Source: Pleurodeles waltl
Taxonomy: Eukaryota; Chordata; Amphibia; Caudata; Salamandridae
DNA: 64,000 nucleotides
Direction: 5' to 3'
Assembly (NCBI RefSeq): GCF_031143425.1
Contig: NC_090448.1
Location: 535,016,313 to 535,080,312, forward strand
Shown in pieces: positions 10,903 to 22,382 of this stretch. The notes under the pieces are model-generated. The model ran no database searches. It was not told the DNA's origin and saw only the letters and a list, made by a program, of their open reading frames with translations. Position 1 is the first letter of the stretch, and each line of letters starts with the position of its first letter. A program made the translations under genes and the position numbers.

Positions 10903-12530
10903 ACTTTTTTCTTCTCTTCACTCTACTCATCCACTCATCCTCTGGGTTTGCGCCTGTTCCCAATATGTCCACCTCTTGGCAGCTCCAAACTCTACTAGCT
11001 TTTTTAGCACAGAGTTAAAGAATGGCCAAGTGGGGGAAGGGGTTTTAGGTTGGTAGCAGCGGGGAATGAGACCTGTGGAAGGAAAAGTTAAGAACACAAT
11101 AATCAGATTATACACATTGACTTTCATAAGCTTTGTTCAGGATAGCTATGCACTGATAACATGAATGATCAAGAGCTTTCAAATATCATAACCTTATTAA
11201 CTCTGAGTACCTGGAAAATAAATAAGGATTATCAAGCTTTCATATGAGCGTTTCTTTAGAATACAATCTGAGGCTCTGAGCCTTGAACTGACTCACGTTA
11301 TTCTTTGAATAGAAACTACTTAATAACAGTGATCAATAAACATATTAGTTTTCAGGAATAGACTGCGTTAGGCTCATGAATGATACTGCAAAGGCACACT
11401 ATAACAGTAATCAATGAACACATTGTTTTTTTTAGGAATAAGCTGTGATAAGCTCATGAATGATACTACAAGGACACACTTTGTCTAGATTTTCAAGATT
11501 CAATTGCTTAAGAATTATTATACGTCTTAAATATCAAAACTGTGTATCAAGATTTCAATGTCCAGAAATGATCGCACTTTCCGCCGATCTGAAGCGCAAG
11601 GGTTAAATGCCAAGAATGGATCACGCACTCTGCCATTGATTCAACCATCAGGATATAAATGTCAAAATACGATTGCGCACTCTGCTGATCTGAGTTGTAA
11701 GTTTTAATTGCCAAAAATATATCGCGCACACTGCTGCCGATTCGATCATCAAAGTTCAAATGTCAAAACATGATCGCACACACTGCCGATCTGAACTACA
11801 AGCGTTAAATGCCAAGAATGAATCGCTCACACTGTTGCCAATTCAACCATCATGGTTTAAATGCCAAAATACGATCGCGCACACTGCCGATCCAAACTGT
11901 GAGAGTTAAATGCCAAGAATGAATCGTGCACTCTGTTGCCTATTCAACCATCAAGGTTTAATTGCCAAGATACGATTGCGCGCATTGCCGATCCGAACTG
12001 CAAGAGTTAAATGCCAAGAAAACCATCGCACACGCGATGTAACCAAAAGGCCCAAAAGTCGAGTCTTTCTGTAAACGGAGTTGGGGGCCTAACCCGACCT
12101 CTGCCTTACCACCCTGTTTGAAGATCACCAAGGAAATGAAGACAGGGCCTGGAAATCCTGGGTAGGCCTTCGGAACAGGAGCTCAGGAAAATGCTGCCGC
12201 TCTGCAACGGGACCTCCGAATAGTGAGCACGTGGAGCTGGGCTGGGCCCCTTAAATAGACCCAGGCCCCGCCCACGTGCCACACCCAGCCAGGCCGCAGG
12301 AAGGGATTCTGGAAAGGCTTAAAATAGGGACCACACCCTAACCACACCCTGTAATACTGCAGCAAAGCCTTGAAATTGAACAATACATTGCAACAGCATT
12401 AATGATGTTTCAACATGAATCTCTGCAATACAAAAGGTTAACACACTGCATTAACACACAATGCATGAATTATTACATTTCATAAGCGTTGGTCTATTGC
12501 ATTACGTCGCCCGTAGAGCGTGCACTGTCC
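10903..12530. mobile_element. Unclassified 1.6-kb insertion in LINE copy 1, carrying a satellite
   Basis: This segment sits exactly between two TGATG copies, and the LINE reading frame is continuous when it and one TGATG are ignored. Its ends (ACTTTTTTC on the left, CACTGTCC on the right) are not TG...CA. Read on the minus strand it would finish in an A-rich stretch, as a retroposon might. Two imperfect units of about 85-95 bp (near 11318-11480) precede a satellite array at 11540-12030. The right third is GC-rich with CCCCTTAAATAGACC near 12247, which could be a minus-strand promoter-like region. I cannot name the family. Confidence 0.6.
11540..12030. repeat. Diverged tandem repeat, about 105-bp unit
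   Basis: About four and a half units, each made of two related halves of roughly 52 bp. Landmarks are GTTAAATGCCAAGAATG, ATCGCGCACACTG and GATTCAACCATCA. Half-units alternate between CCGATCTGAAC and CCAATTCAACCAT endings, so the array is a higher-order dimer. Divergence between units is moderate. Confidence 0.75.
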
Positions 12531-13855
12531 TGATGTTGACATCCACACAATCCACGCTTCTTGAGGCATTTGCTGCCTACTTTGACTCAATCCAACTATT
12601 ATGGCTTGAAGGTGGCTATAGACTCTTCCTAGGCAAACAATTTACTGTGAAGGAATAGTTTGAGTTATTAAAGTACTCCCTGGAGACAAGGGTCCAGGAT
12701 TGGACAGCTTTACGGCTACCTTCTATAGGTTTTATGCGTCAAGTACTGGCCCCTCAGTTGCTTGAAATGTATGCAGAAGTGCTGGAAATAGGTGTGACTT
12801 CCCACCTCCCTGCCCTCCATTGCGAGAGGCGCTGATTGTCACCATCTCGAAACTTGATAAAGACCTGTGTAGATGCGAGTCGTATCGCCCATTCACCATG
12901 ATAAATCTTGACAATATGATTCTTGCAAAGATAATGCCACCTGCTCTCTGCCACTTCTACCACTAAATACTCGCCCTGACCAGTCTGGGTTCATACTGGG
13001 CATATCCAAGGCCCACAATTTACATACCTACTTTGCAGTCACTGTATTCCTGGAGGCCACTAAAGCATGGCCTTACCTGTTTATTGACTCGCCTTAACCT
13101 AAACCCTAAATGTACCTGCCTAATCGGTCTCTTATATTACCAGCCAACTGCCCGAATGTGTATCAACAGTGTCATCTCTTACTCATTCTTGGTGACAAGG
13201 GGTACCTGTCAGGGATGCCCCCTCTTTCCCATATTCTTTGCAATAGCTATAGAGCCCTTTGCAATGAGGCTACGTGAACATAATTCCTATAGGAGTCTAG
13301 TTTTTACATCTCAGGCTGTACTAGTCTTGATGTATGCAAACTATGTCACGCTTTGTGTTAGCAACCCACTGGAAAATCTGGACGCTCTGATTTGAGAATT
13401 AATCGGCTTTGGAGGCCTTTTTGGTATCATGATTGATTGAGCTAAATCTATTATTTCCACTCACAGATTCGACTGATGAGGATACCTCAGGATTCCCACT
13501 GTGCTGGGCCAGTGGGCCAGTTCGCTATGTAGGTATTTAGTTGAGTAGAGACCTGGTTGATTTATTGCGCACAAATTACAGACAGGTTCTCATTTGGTTA
13601 GAGGACCGCCTGGAGAAGTGGAGCAGACTCCCACTCTCTGTGACAGGCTGATTAGCTATTGGTAAAATGGTGGTACTTCCTAAATTTATTTGTGAAACGT
13701 CCTCTCCCTTTAGCATTTGCTTTCCACCAGCGACTTTGTTCCTGTCTTGTCTCACTTGCATGGGCAGGCAAACCTCCTAGAGTTTCATGGAAACTGCTTA
13801 TGCTCCCCTTCGAGCAGGGGTGACTTGGAGCCCCCAGCATGGACCTTTATTACAA
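12531..13855 (+). pseudogene. LINE copy 1: reverse transcriptase region of ORF2
   Basis: Recognisable RT blocks appear in order: EAFAAYF of the linker, GDKGPGLDSFT (block 0/1), SYRPFTMINLD in degenerate form, TRGTCQGCPLFPIFFAIAIE (the G-T-R-Q-G-C-P-L-S-P-L block of L1/Tx1 elements) and VLMYANYVTLCVSNP. The last is the catalytic box, in which the expected YADD is changed to YANY. The thumb region LEDRLEKWSRLPLSVTG follows near 13600. Several stops and frame changes are present. The altered catalytic aspartates alone would abolish activity. Confidence 0.8.
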
Positions 13856-14584
13856 GGGAAACATCCGGAACAACGATTACGCGAGCAACGTAAGCATAAC
13901 CACGCTTGCTGGAACAACGACTTCCTTTTTCTCTGCCTTAACCATGCATGTGCTGAACAATGCATATGCGTGGTTAAGGCAGAGAAGAAGGCAGAGTGCT
14001 TTGGGAGAGGACGCGGTCAGGTAGGTAGGGTTGGGGGGTAGTTTTTAGCGGTGGGAGAGGATTAAGGTCTTGGGGTGGGGGCGTCGGGCTAGTTTGGGTT
14101 TTTAGGGGCAGGGGTTGGGGTAGTTCTGTTTTTAGGGGTGGGGGTGGGGTACTTTAGTTTTCGGGGGGCTGGGATAGTTTGGTTCTTGGGGGTGGGAGAT
14201 CTGGGTAGTTTGATTTTTGGTGTGGGGGCTTGGGGATCGGGGTAGTTTGGTTTTTATGGGTGGGGGATTGGGGTAGGTTGGTTTTGGGGGGGGGGGGGGG
14301 TGGGAGGTCAGGAATGGTTTAGGGCTATTATCCGGGGTAGTTTTGTTTTAGGGGTGGGTGTTGGGGTAGTTTTAGTATTAGGGATGGACTACTTTTGGGC
14401 CTTAGGGTAGGTGGGGGGTGGCATGCTAGAACCATGCTTGCCATCCCCACACATGCTTTTACAATGAAAAATCATTGTAAAGGCATGCGTGGTAAAGGCA
14501 TGTGTGGCAAACAATGCAGTTGTTGATCTGACCGCGTTGTTCGGGCATGCGTGGTTCCAGCATTTGTTGTTCCATCATACATTC
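13856..14584 (+). mobile_element. Foldback element A with G-rich minisatellite (Mutator-like?)
   Basis: Inserted in LINE copy 1 between two TTATTACAA copies (13847-13855 and 14585-14593), a 9-bp target duplication. The left end GGGAAACATCCGGAACAAC matches the left end of the copy at 60507. Rough terminal inverted similarity centres on GGAACAAC and TGGAACCACGC. Next to the left end is a long hairpin (about 13928-13985: CTCTGCCTTAACCA ... TGGTTAAGGCAGAG). Next to the right end is a second hairpin (about 14460-14482: TTTACAATG ... CATTGTAAA). Between them lies a G-rich array. A 9-bp duplication suggests Mutator-like or Merlin-like transposition; no transposase is encoded. Confidence 0.75.
14030..14400 (+). 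repeat. G-rich minisatellite inside foldback element A
   Basis: Variable units of roughly 40-50 bp built on GGGGTAGTTTGGTTTTTGGG with runs of G up to 15 (14286-14300). The homologous array in the copy at 60.7 kb is about 3.5 times longer. Confidence 0.8.
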
Positions 14585-14593
14585 TTATTACAA

Positions 14594-16173
14594 CTGTGTG
14601 CAGGCACAGTTCGCACAGTTCTGTATACATCCCATACAGTACCAGTCTCACTCAGCCCCAGAACATGATCATGTACATCAATGTCCTATGAGTATGGCAT
14701 TGTACCTTTTTCCTCACCATCCAAGGGCATGAATTGATACCGTAGCCTGCACTCTGTGGCCCTGGAAAGAACTTTGACGTAGAGCCCGAGTTGACCGTCT
14801 GTCCACTCCAACTGTTCCCCAGCTGCAAAATCCATCCCTGCCCCTTACTGAGGATGCTGGCACAGGCGTTAGGCTCCGAACTTTACAGCTTACCACTTTG
14901 GGAGCAATATACCCAGATGGTACCTTCATAGAACTAGAACCGAGACGCCAGGGACATACTGACACTCTTGCACAAATTCACTTATTAGCTATGCGCTGCA
15001 GTGAGCATGCAACATAGTTCTTTTCCACAAGTCCCCGGGACACTACAGGCTTTAGTGATGATTCTCACCACTCCCTCTTCACGTTGCCCTATCACGAAAT
15101 TGCATGAAAGGCTAAATACGTCTCATTCAGTATACGGTCTGGGCCCGGGTGCCTTACCTCTTACAGTGCAAGGGACAACACTGGTGTGCAGACCCCAAGC
15201 TCGGGTGAAATGGGCTGATGGCTCAGCAGCTCCAATTGCAGATGACCAGTGCAGGTACTGCTGCGTGCAATCATGGGCCTTCTCCCCCAATTACAGGCTA
15301 CACTTGATCCATTTTAAATTCCTGCACAGATTATATCACTTTCTTCTCCTCTACATCACATAGGGCTGCACAAAGATTCACGCTGCATACACTGTGCATC
15401 ACCCCGTTTGCACTTTTTCCATCTCGTCTGGAGCTGCCCGAGAGTCCAGACTTATTGTTTAGAGGTTTCTGACACTATTAAGGCTATTGATGGACACACT
15501 GGTGAATGTTCACCTCTGATTGCTTTGTTAGGTTATGTTAAGGCTGTATCGGCTGATTGACGCAGACTGGTGGTGATGCTGATCCTCTTGGAAAAATGGT
15601 GAGTGGGTGTGTGCTGGGGGAGATGCTGGCTGCCGCTCAAGTGGGTGTGTGCTGGGGGAGATGCTGGCTGCCGCTCAAGATGATTGGTTGCGAGATGCAG
15701 CTTTCTACCAAGAAAAACTACAGACTTACTGGGACCTAATGCTGGCGGGCTCCTACACCCAGGATATCTGGTCTCCGTTGATGTCCTATTTAACTGTGTT
15801 TGCAACTGGCCCATCGGCAGCCTCTACACCCCCCAGAACTGTTGAGTAAAACTGTACTCTTTGCATTGGATGTGTAATACTTCTATGCTCTCTCTGAAGG
15901 TGCTTGATCTCTGCCATTTCATCAGTTTGATATTTTGGTATATAAAATGAGTGCTTCCCTTCTCCCACTCTGATGCTCTTACTCCTCTCAGCCTCCACCT
16001 TCCCCTCCACTCCCTTTCCCTGTGCCACTGTAGGTGCATAGATTGCTTTGCTGTCTATCTCTGGCAGTGTTGTAATCATACTAATGACTGTTCCCACCGG
16101 CCGTTGCTGTCCTGCCTGCAGTTTTGTCACACTGTTTGTTCTTAAAAAATCCAATAAATAAATATATAAAAAA
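14594..16173 (+). pseudogene. LINE copy 1: ORF2 C-terminus, 3' UTR and A-rich tail
   Basis: After the insertion the LINE continues with YYNCVQAQFAQF, which joins the LYY left of the insertion. Further on, a cysteine-histidine motif followed by FHLVWSCP near 15385-15435 matches the zinc-knuckle region at the end of L1/Tx1 ORF2. A perfect 38-bp tandem duplication lies at 15603-15640/15641-15678. Coding similarity ends near 15850. The 3' UTR is CT-rich and finishes in AATCCAATAAATAAATATAT followed by A-rich sequence at 16142-16173. Confidence 0.7.
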
Positions 16174-16389
16174 GGTCGAAAGTCAGATATTCAAACTCAT
16201 TTAGCTGCCATGTAAAGGTGCTAACTTTCCCATATAGCTTCTTTATTATATCTTTTTTAAAGTTTAGTGGGATGGGGGAGGTCATGGCCACACGGCGGTG
16301 AAGCTCCGCAACTGACCGCCCTAATTTGCTGCTGTTTGGGGGGGGGGAGATAGGGGGGGAATAAAATGTAGTGCTGCATCGACCGTGGA
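16174..16389. other. Sequence between two LINE copies
   Basis: Unassigned. It may be remnant flank of LINE copy 1 or the very start of the 5' UTR of LINE copy 2. It contains a G-run at 16338-16346. Confidence 0.35.
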
Positions 16390-17032
16390 AGTGGGGGATG
16401 GGGGTGGTGGGGTGAAGAACCCTGCCGCCACTGCTGAGGTGCCGTCCCAGAAGCATTGCAGCTGCTGCCTACGTTGCTGCCAGCGGCCCCACCTCCCTCA
16501 GAGGACCCGCAGTGACACTGACTGTGAGCGAGTCAGTGGCCAGAGGCTATCAAGCCTCTCGCTGGGCTGCTCTGCTGCACTCACATCGGCTTGTGCCCCA
16601 CTCTGCCTGATACAGGGCCGCTTTGGCAGCTTGCAAATACGGAGCTGACCTGGGCGGGTGGCGGTGACTTCTTGCACAAGGCACGTATCCTTTAACAATG
16701 AGGGCCACGGCATCGCCTACCTGCGCCTTAATGCCTGAGGCAGTGGCGGTGAGGTTGGCAACCTTGGCTGGCTGAGGTGAGGCTGTCACCTGCCATGAAA
16801 CCTACTTGGAATGGGCCTCGACTCGTGGTTGGCTGCACCCAGATCGCCTGGTAGTGGCTGACGCGTGGGGTGCGTCAATGAGGGCTTGGCTCCCAGCATG
16901 GGGCTGCCCCTGAGGCTTGCAGGGTTGACCCCCTAATCATTCAAGGCACTACCTTGCTCTCTTGGCTGGTGCTTCCTGGCCCCATGGGAACCTGCATGTG
17001 TGGGGCCCCCTCCTTGACCTATCCAAACCCAG

Positions 17033-17936
17033 TTGGGCCCCCCTTGTGCTGACCGGGGAGGTGGCCCCTTGTGTCTGGGATGGCCTGACCCTATACTGAT
17101 TCTGATTGGGGACCCCAGGCTAGACGTTGATCTACTGTGGCCTCCGGCTTCGCGTCTGGGCCCTGTTCGGAGTGGGCTGTCTGAGTGGTTGGCACCTGCG
17201 GAGCATGCTGCACCTCAGCTATTTGCTTCACAGATAGTGGACATCAATAGGGCCCATGGGGACCCTAAGCAAAAACTACTCCTGAATGGAGCTGAGGAAC
17301 ACATCTCATCCCTCGAGGATGACTCAGGAAATATCTGTAAGCACCTGGAAAAGGTGGCAAAAGTCCTCCAGACAGTGGCAATCAAAAACGAAGCCCTCGA
17401 AGCACGTGCTCGATGCAACAATCTCCGCATCTTGTGCCTTGCGGAGTCTATGGACACCGGTCACACGGACCTCTTCATTGAACGCCGCCTCACTGACTTC
17501 TTTGGCCGCAACAGTTTTTCCTCCACATTCGCTGTTGAGCATGTGCACAGGTCCTTGGGCCCTAGGCCAACTCCAGGTACCCCACCTCGGCCCATAATAG
17601 CGAGGATGCTGAACTTTAGCGACTGCGATGAGATCCTGAGGCTGGCACGCGAGGCGAGTAAGGTTACTCACCAAGGTATGAAGCTCTCCTTCTTCTCCTG
17701 ACTTTACACTGGCTGTTCAAAGTGCTAGTCGCGAATTCAGTGATGCCAAGGGGGTGCTTCGTAAGCTGCGGCTCTCATTCAGCATGTTGTACCCGGCTAA
17801 ATTACGAGTCCAGGTGGACGGTAAGGCCCATTTTTTTGACAAACCTTACGACATGCTGGCCTTCTGTAAGCTGTATAAGACGGATAAGTTCCTGAGTCCC
17901 GGGATGACCCGCCCGTCGCCTACCCAGATGCATTGA
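17033..17936 (+). pseudogene. LINE copy 2 ORF1 (L1 ORF1p-like RNA-binding protein)
   Basis: One frame runs from 17033 to the TGA at 17699-17701. The protein has a weak coiled-coil region around NKNEALEARAR-type residues, then NNLRIL, which opens the RRM-like domain, then HVHRSLGPRP and PRPIIARMLNF, the conserved ribonucleoprotein motifs of L1 ORF1p. The C-terminal domain continues in another frame as SPDFTLAVQ and MLYPAKLRVQVDG to a stop at 17934-17936, so a single frameshift lies near 17690. Such proteins coat the LINE transcript as trimers. The true start is unclear, because the first 70 codons overlap the GC-rich leader. Confidence 0.8.
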
Positions 17937-18377
17937 TTGTCATAGGAGTCTGACCTGGCAAAAAATGACTAACCACATTCCTCTTGAGCTGACACTGAGG
18001 TACATCTATGTCCCCTGGTCTGCGCAGGTCTGACTGCACCTTTGGCTGTTGAACTACCTGATTGATAGGTTTTTTCCTTCCACAGCTATTATAAAATTCC
18101 ATTTATCACTACATTGGGCGTGTATCACCTGCTGTTAACAAATTTGTATTGTGATGATCAGTTTTGTTCTGTTGTTGTTTTTAGTGTGCTTTGGGATTCA
18201 CTGGGCCATTAGGGATCTGATGTGGGTGGGGATGTTTACATTCAATGTTGGATCGTTTTTGTATAATCATTGCTTCTTCATCTGCTTGACCATGACTGAT
18301 TTTGCCACATTTCAGGTACACCAACCCCATACTTGTCTTGACTTTCTTAACTGCAGACACGCAGGTAGCATGATCTC

Positions 18378-18850
18378 ATGATGGAACTCAATTTTATGTT
18401 GTGGAACATTAGATGCATTAATAACCAACACAAGGGCAAACTAGTACTTCAATATCTTGCCAGGCAGGGGTTGAATATTGCTTTTCTACAGGAGACCCAT
18501 CTGCCCCCTGCTGGGTCCTCACACTTTGGTGCACACTGGGGCCCACATAGGATCTTCTCAAACTACAGTACATATTCCCGTGGGGTATGCATACTGATTC
18601 ACAAATCCCTTCCATTTCACCAGTGGCACAGTATATAGATGCTAAGGGCCGTTACATGGCTGTCTTGGGAACGCTTTTGGGTCAGACACTCCACCTCCTG
18701 AATGTATATGCTCCAAACACGGATGACCCGGACTTCTTCCACACTATTGGGTCCCTGCTGGACTACATAGACGCCACACATATAATTATGGAAGGGGATT
18801 TGAATCTGCTGTTAGACTCTCAGTTGGAATCCCCCTTCTGGGCTCTCGCA
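18378..18850 (+). pseudogene. LINE copy 2 ORF2: AP endonuclease domain
   Basis: The frame starts MMELNFMLWNIRCINN, with the N of the endonuclease active site, followed by LNIAFLQETHL, whose glutamate is the metal ligand. After a frameshift near 18630 it continues DAKGRYMAVLG, LLNVYAPN and IIMEGDLNLLLD, where EGDLN stands for the usual GGDFN. Domain order and spacing match L1 endonucleases of the EEP superfamily, which nick target DNA to prime reverse transcription. The second half (18850-19650) is recognisable only in pieces, so the domain is not intact. Confidence 0.82.
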
Positions 18851-19649
18851 TCAAGTCCCACTCCCTGCAAACTCTTCGCTCTCTCAGCATCACTTATGAC
18901 TTGCGGAACGCCTAGCTTCTCCTGCACGTCAACACCCCCGCCTACACATTCTACTATGCTCCACATGGCACCTGGTCTAGAATTAACTGTTGGTTCTTTT
19001 CGCCTTCTACCACGCCTTGGTTGGGGGCAATCACCCACCTCCGGCGCAAACTCTTGGACCATTCCCCGATACGTTTGGAATTTCGGAAACCTTACAGTGT
19101 GGGATGGGAACAGCATTGGTGCTTCCATTGCTCGGCATTGTTGGACACAGCCTTTTGCGCTAAACTCTGTACTTCTATCACTGATTATTTTGAGCTGAAT
19201 ATGGGATCGTTATAGACACAAGAAGTACTCTGGGAGGCTTTTAAAGTCTATATTCGAGGTATGGTCATTTCCAAGCACTCCCATGTGCTTAGTGATATCC
19301 GGAACTCGCTTACCTATTTAGAAACATTTTTGCAGACTCTGGATGATCCTGATTCGGTCTCGCTCAATGGTCCACATCTAGCACAATGTCTCACATTTCT
19401 AGAAGGTTCTGCTCCTTGGCAAATACGCTAAAGCTCGGCAGTACAGAAAGCACGAGAGACTGGGGCTTACTCTTGCCCAACTGCTGCCTCCGCCTCGCGG
19501 TAGTTCACCTATGTCAAAGCTTCTGGATAGTACTGGTGTTCGACTCACAGACAATAATGAGAATCTTCAGGACTTGCTCAGTTGCTATGCTACATTATAC
19601 AGTACACAAGGGTCTCCTGATGGGGAGGCGGTTGTGGACTACCTTTCTG

Positions 19650-20750
19650 AGATCTCCATGGTTTGGCTTTTCATACCCGCACCAACAATTTTTAAGTGTC
19701 CCCACTTCCTCTGATGAGATCTTGCAGGTGACAGACGACCTTGACAGCTCGAAGGCCCCTGGCCTGGACGGCCTCTGATGCTCCTTTTATAAAATGTTCA
19801 AACAGATACTTGTCCCACAACTTCTTGAGATGTATGCTGAATCTTTAGAGATGGGTAGTCTCCCTCCCTGAGGGAAGCCATCATTGTGCTTCTTCTCAAG
19901 CCTGGCAAAGAGCCTCTCCAAAATATGTCCTATCGACCATTGTCATTGATTAATTTTGACACCAAAATCTTGGCAAAGGTATTGGCTCCCCGCTTGTCAT
20001 TACTATTTGACCAAATCATCTCCCTACTGCAGACTGGATTCATACCGGGGCGTTCCACTTCCCATAACTTACGCACCATTTTCACAGTGCTCCATAGGAT
20101 TTCCCCTGAGGTTCCGCAGCGGTCACTCTTCTTGACGTGGAGAAGGCCTTCGATTCTTTCGTATGGCCCTTTTTGCTTGCCACACTACGCAAGTTGGGCC
20201 TTCCCAGCGATTTTGTATCCCTGATTCAACTTTTATACAATCAACCGCACGAGTGCATTTGTGCCAATGGCTCCCTTACCGATTCCTTCCCCCTTCACAA
20301 GGCGGACCAGGCAGGGATGCCCTCGCTTGCTTCTCCTACACATCATGGCCATGGACCCACTGGTCCGACATCTTCAAAAGAAACACCTCAACCGTGACTT
20401 GCAACTTCGCACTTCTCCTCTCATTTTATGCAGATGGTATCCTGCTCTTTGTTCAAAATCCCGTGAACAACATGTGCCTCCTTATACAAGAAGTCATTCG
20501 ATTCAGCCACGTCTCAGGGCTCTTTATTAACTGGGATAAGATGGAAATATTCCCTCTTACTAAATCCATAAAATATTTCACGTGCACCTACCCTCTGCTG
20601 TGGAACGTGGACCCCATTTGCTATCTAGGTATTTGGCTCCACAGAGACAAGGAGCAGATTATTCAGTTAAACACAGCCCTGCTACAGACACCCTGGCCTT
20701 GTAGATTGAGAGGTGGTGCTGACTCCCGCTATCAATGGCGGGCCGTATAG
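19650..20750 (+). pseudogene. LINE copy 2 ORF2: reverse transcriptase
   Basis: RT blocks follow one another in two or three frames: DDLDSSKAPGLDGL (19730s), then LLLKPGKEPLQNMSYRPLSL and INFDTKILAKVLAPRL, then TGFIPGRSTSHNLRT, then VEKAFDSFVWPFLLATLRKL, and FYADGILLFVQNP. In the catalytic box the second aspartate of YADD is glycine. The G-T-R-Q-G-C-P block is scrambled by a frameshift near 20300. The frame changes at about 20120, 20300 and 20440 and the lost aspartate make this a dead enzyme. The order and family (L1/Tx1 group) are clear. Confidence 0.83.
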
Positions 20751-22092
20751 CCATCATTAAGATGCGATTCTCCCACGTATCCTGTAACTCTTCGGAAACA
20801 TACTGATCCCCCTCACTAATGCCTTTTTTGCTACCCTTCCAACCTTACTTCTCAGGTTGATCTGGGTGAATCGCAGGCCCAGGGTGAGTTGGAGCTCATT
20901 GATGCTACCTTATGACAGGGGAAGATTTGGTGTTCCACATTTTCAGCTGTAGGTTTTGGCCACCCAATGTCAATACTCGCATCACTGGTTCCACCCTGAT
21001 GCCCATCTCCCATACGATTTACTGGAGCGTAATCAAGTAGACCCCATTCCTCTAGCTTCTATCCTTCCGCAGGGTATCCCTTTGGACCACAGTGACATAC
21101 AACCCCTCTCCACCAATTGCTGGGTGTGACGACCGCTCCTTCGCTTGCTCCGGGGCGACCTTCTCTACCCTTCAGCCATGCCGCTGTCCAATAACCAATG
21201 GCTGCTACCCACACAGGATAAGCTGGTACGTCATACACTCTCACACCATGAACTTTACTTTTGGGGATCTTTTCCCAGAGGACGTGCTCTCTCTCATAGT
21301 GATGATAACCGATTCGCTAATGCTACAGTTCTGGATCATTTAGCCTTGAAACGTATATTCAGTGCTCTGCAAGCCTTAGATCCCCTCCTATCTTCTACTC
21401 CCAGAGGGCTCCCCCCCCCCCCCCCCAACAATGCTGATAGCTGACCCTGAAGGTTGCCATCTGTTGTCTAAAATATACCATGCCTTGATCGCATTGCTTC
21501 CAACTCGTAATACCAAGCTTAGGGAGCACTGGGAACTTGATTCGCCCTGGCCACTAACAAATAAAATATGGCATTTTTGTTGAGCACAAATCAAATTGAT
21601 ATCCCCTACCCATAAACACAAATTGGTAGACTACAAATTCTTCCGACGTACTTACCTTGCCCCCACTTGCCCTGGCCAGGATAGATCCTACTCGATCCTC
21701 CCATGCCCAAAGTGTAGGGCGCTGGATGCAGACTTTACACACATGACTTGGAACTGCTGTCACATTGGAGCGTACTGGCCTGAAATATTTACCCAGCTAT
21801 TTGCAATGATAGAGACCACGTCGCACCTAACCCACTAATGGCCCTCTGGGCTATGTGGCCGAGCTACCCCCTGGGATCTGAAAATTTACTGCTATTGCGC
21901 TACTATTGGCCAGGCGGGAGATTGCCTTGGCAAACAGTGCCCCTCTTCATCCGATGGATTTGCAGCATGTTGCAATGCTATACTACCAGTGAGGTCTATG
22001 CATCAGTCCAACCTATAGCCTCCAGGCCCTGCGATATATGGCAACCCCCTAGGAACTATTTAGCATTGCTGGATCCTTCAGATACAGACTAA
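20751..22092 (+). pseudogene. LINE copy 2 ORF2: thumb and C-terminal zinc knuckle
   Basis: The thumb region is degraded. From 21145 the frame LLYPSAMPLSNNQWL is readable, and at about 21690-21770 CPKCRALDADFTHMTWNC gives the C..C...H...C knuckle expected at the end of L1/Tx1 ORF2. The last frame stops at 22090-22092. A 16-bp poly-C run at 21411-21426 breaks the reading frame. Its flanks include homologues of the C-terminal motifs of LINE copy 1. Confidence 0.72.
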
Positions 22093-22382
22093 CACTACCG
22101 GATTGTCAACTGCTACCTGTGAAAACCCTTGGCTGCCGCCCCCTCTGATACTGACGTGTAGCATCACACACACATTTTAGGTCTCCTTTCGCCTCCGATG
22201 ATCCCACTTAACACCGATTACCTGCGTGCTGCTTTTTAATGGAATTACTAATGTACCTTAGCCTTTTGTACACTGCACTTTGGTGGATGTATATCTATCA
22301 GCTCCCATGCAAGAATTGTAAGTGATTATTTGTTTGTATTGTTCTCAATACGTATAAATAACATTTAAAAAAAAAAAAAAAA
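22093..22382 (+). other. LINE copy 2 3' UTR and poly(A) tail
   Basis: AT-rich 3' UTR that ends in ACATTT and 16 consecutive A (22367-22382), marking the retrotransposition end point. Confidence 0.75.

Larger units (their letters stand above)
10077..16173 (+). mobile_element. LINE copy 1 (L1/Tx1-like), 5' truncated and split by two insertions
   Basis: The element is present in three blocks: 10077-10902 (end of the endonuclease and linker), 12531-13855 (reverse transcriptase) and 14594 to about 16173 (C-terminal part, 3' UTR and an A-rich tail near 16142-16173). Each break is explained by a later insertion bounded by a direct repeat: TGATG at 10898-10902/12531-12535 and TTATTACAA at 13847-13855/14585-14593. 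Removing the insertions restores continuous order of the LINE domains. ORF1 and the start of the endonuclease are missing. Stops and frameshifts are frequent, so the copy is inactive. Confidence 0.82.
16390..22382 (+). mobile_element. LINE copy 2 (L1/Tx1-like), near full length but decayed
   Basis: All parts of a two-ORF L1-type LINE appear in order: GC-rich 5' UTR (start uncertain, about 16390-17030), ORF1 (to 17936), ORF2 with endonuclease, reverse transcriptase and C-terminal zinc knuckle (18378-22092), 3' UTR, and a terminal run of 16 A at 22367-22382. It lies head to tail behind LINE copy 1 and shares motifs with it, so the two belong to related families. I could not find a target-site duplication: the bases after the A tail, GCTTAAGG, do not recur near the supposed 5' end. 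Confidence 0.82.
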
